A stretch of 6,101 nucleotides of DNA from Candidatus Sivonenia alaskensis PMM_0068 (GTDB lineage Bacteria; Cyanobacteriota; Cyanobacteriia; Gloeobacterales; PMM-0068), in contig CASBPW010000018.1 of the NCBI GenBank assembly GCA_949127685.1, positions 1-6,101 on the forward strand, read 5' to 3'. The notes below the pieces were generated by a model. The model ran no database searches, was not told where the DNA came from, and saw nothing but the letters and a program-made list of their open reading frames with translations. Below are positions 5,692 to 6,101 of this stretch, one piece after another. The position numbers were made by a program, and so were the translations under genes. The stretch's first letter is position 1. Every line of letters starts with the position of its first letter.

Positions 5692-5853
5692 TTGTTGTCC
5701 CAACTGACTAAAGCAAAGCAAAAGTTATCTGCTGACTATATGGCTGAGCGAACTGAACAGCAACTTACACTACTCAAAAACAGGAACAAGTGGTGCATAG
5801 GAGCTCTGGTGTCAGGGATTTTGTTTATCTATATTTGGTGGCTAACTAAATGA
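5692..5853 (+). CDS. Unrecognised mini-protein with one C-terminal membrane helix
   Basis: I do not recognise this protein. From TTG 5692 it is 53 aa: a charged, probably helical or coiled segment rich in Gln, Lys and Leu (about 3-31), then a basic KNRNK stretch and a strongly hydrophobic helix (34-50, WCIGALVSGILFIYIWW) ending LTK. The basic residues before the helix predict a cytoplasmic N-terminus, a tail-anchored arrangement. AGGAGG at 5675-5680 is a strong ribosome-binding site overlapping the end of the preceding frame, 11 nt from TTG 5692 and 8 nt from an in-frame CTG at 5689. The first in-frame ATG in this section is 5740 (37 codons), with no such site. It may be a real small membrane protein translated by coupling, or the tail of a larger gene fused here by deletion. 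Confidence 0.35.
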   Translation: MLSQLTKAKQKLSADYMAERTEQQLTLLKNRNKWCIGALVSGILFIYIWWLTK

Positions 5854-6062
5854 GCATGGGTTTCCGAATGATAATTCCTTACGGAACTGTCAAGCTGGCT
5901 GGCTTGGCAATAGGAGTGGACCAACAACCTTGATCTATCTTCTGTCGGCTCACGGGGAATTTACTGCCTGCTATCCCTGTTCACGGAATGAGGCAGAAGC
6001 CCCCTCCTCGCTCTCATGCCGTTGCAGTAGTAGACTATGAGAGTCATTTGTCCACAAAGGCT
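5854..6062. other. Spacer or remnant DNA before the right-edge gene
   Basis: No firm gene is seen. An ATGA overlap at 5850-5853 opens a 27-codon frame ending at TGA 5931-5933. After that stop the same frame stays open for 56 codons to the window edge. Another frame (ending TGA 5990-5992) encodes SRGIYCLLSLFTE, which faintly resembles the tail of some IS200/IS605 TnpB proteins. None of these is strong enough to call. Confidence 0.35.
5888..5909. other. Hairpin without T-run
   Basis: TGTCAAGC (5888-5895) can pair with GCTTGGCA (5902-5909) through eight base pairs including one G-U, with a 6-nt loop. It lies 35 bp after the mini-protein stop. With no following T-run it is not a clear terminator on either strand. 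Confidence 0.3.
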
Positions 6063-6101
6063 ATGTTAGATTTCCTAAAAGTCGCTCAACAGATGCGGGG
6101 C
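6063..6101 (+). CDS. 5' end of a gene leaving the window, possibly NurA-like
   Basis: Thirteen codons from ATG 6063 read MLDFLKVAQQMRG and continue past the edge. The opening resembles what I remember of the N-termini of cyanobacterial NurA-domain proteins (MLDL-x-KLA-x-QM-x-G), which are DNA-end-processing nucleases. AAAGG (6056-6060) is a close, weak ribosome-binding site. An upstream in-frame ATG at 5988 would add 25 residues, including HAVAVVDYESHLSTKA. Thirteen residues cannot settle a family, so treat the name as a hint. Confidence 0.35.
   Translation, partial: MLDFLKVAQQMRG

Noticed and set aside
5850..5933. 27-codon frame overlapping the mini-protein stop (ATGA)
   Set aside because: It is short, matches nothing I recognise and shows no coding signature beyond the overlap.
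1..6101. tRNA genes, rRNA, CRISPR arrays or tandem repeat arrays
   Set aside because: Both strands were scanned by eye. No cloverleaf with a plausible T-arm and acceptor, no regularly spaced repeats and no rRNA-like segments were seen.

Overview
The window reads as a cyanobacterial chromosome segment. It holds a phytochromobilin/phycobilin-type heme oxygenase, a cyanobacterial-style ScpA, a 339-residue NMN adenylyltransferase-Nudix fusion of the Synechocystis Slr0787 type, and a fragment of a PEP-CTERM-like secreted protein. All functional calls come from recognising protein motifs by eye; no database search was run.

Layout. Positions 1-375 are the 3' part of aat (leucyl/phenylalanyl-tRNA--protein transferase, + strand). 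A 208-bp spacer with three inverted repeats leads into ho1 (584-1303, +). An XRE-type helix-turn-helix regulator (1311-1664, -) converges on ho1 with only 7 bp between them. A 347-bp divergent spacer (1665-2011) contains a perfect 18-bp stem terminator. Next comes scpA (2012-2710, +), abutted by an aldose 1-epimerase-like gene (start 2711 or 2729, end 3601). After 76 bp containing a possible promoter and two competing hairpins comes the nadM-Nudix gene (3678-4697, +).

From about 4700 onward the character changes to gene remnants. On the minus strand at 4856-5232 is a DUF6398-like gene that keeps its ribosome-binding site, N-terminal residues and C-terminal half, but has lost its middle out of frame. 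On the plus strand at 5391-5684 is a short signal-peptide protein resembling the front of a PEP-CTERM protein but with no sorting tail. It is followed by an unrecognised mini-protein with one C-terminal membrane helix (about 5692-5853). The right edge (5934-6101) is an open frame that may include the start of a new gene, tentatively NurA-like, running out of the window.

How the genes relate. Aat (N-end rule tagging), Ho1 (heme to biliverdin for phycobilins), ScpA (condensin kleisin), the epimerase (sugar anomers) and NadM-Nudix (NAD synthesis and ADP-ribose turnover) are housekeeping functions with no obvious common pathway. scpA and the epimerase are probably co-transcribed, and nadM may have its own promoter. 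I see no convincing new multigene system. The best second-look items are the nadM leader, the ho1 leader, the terminator and possible antisense arrangement around the XRE gene, and the remnant zone at 4856-6062.
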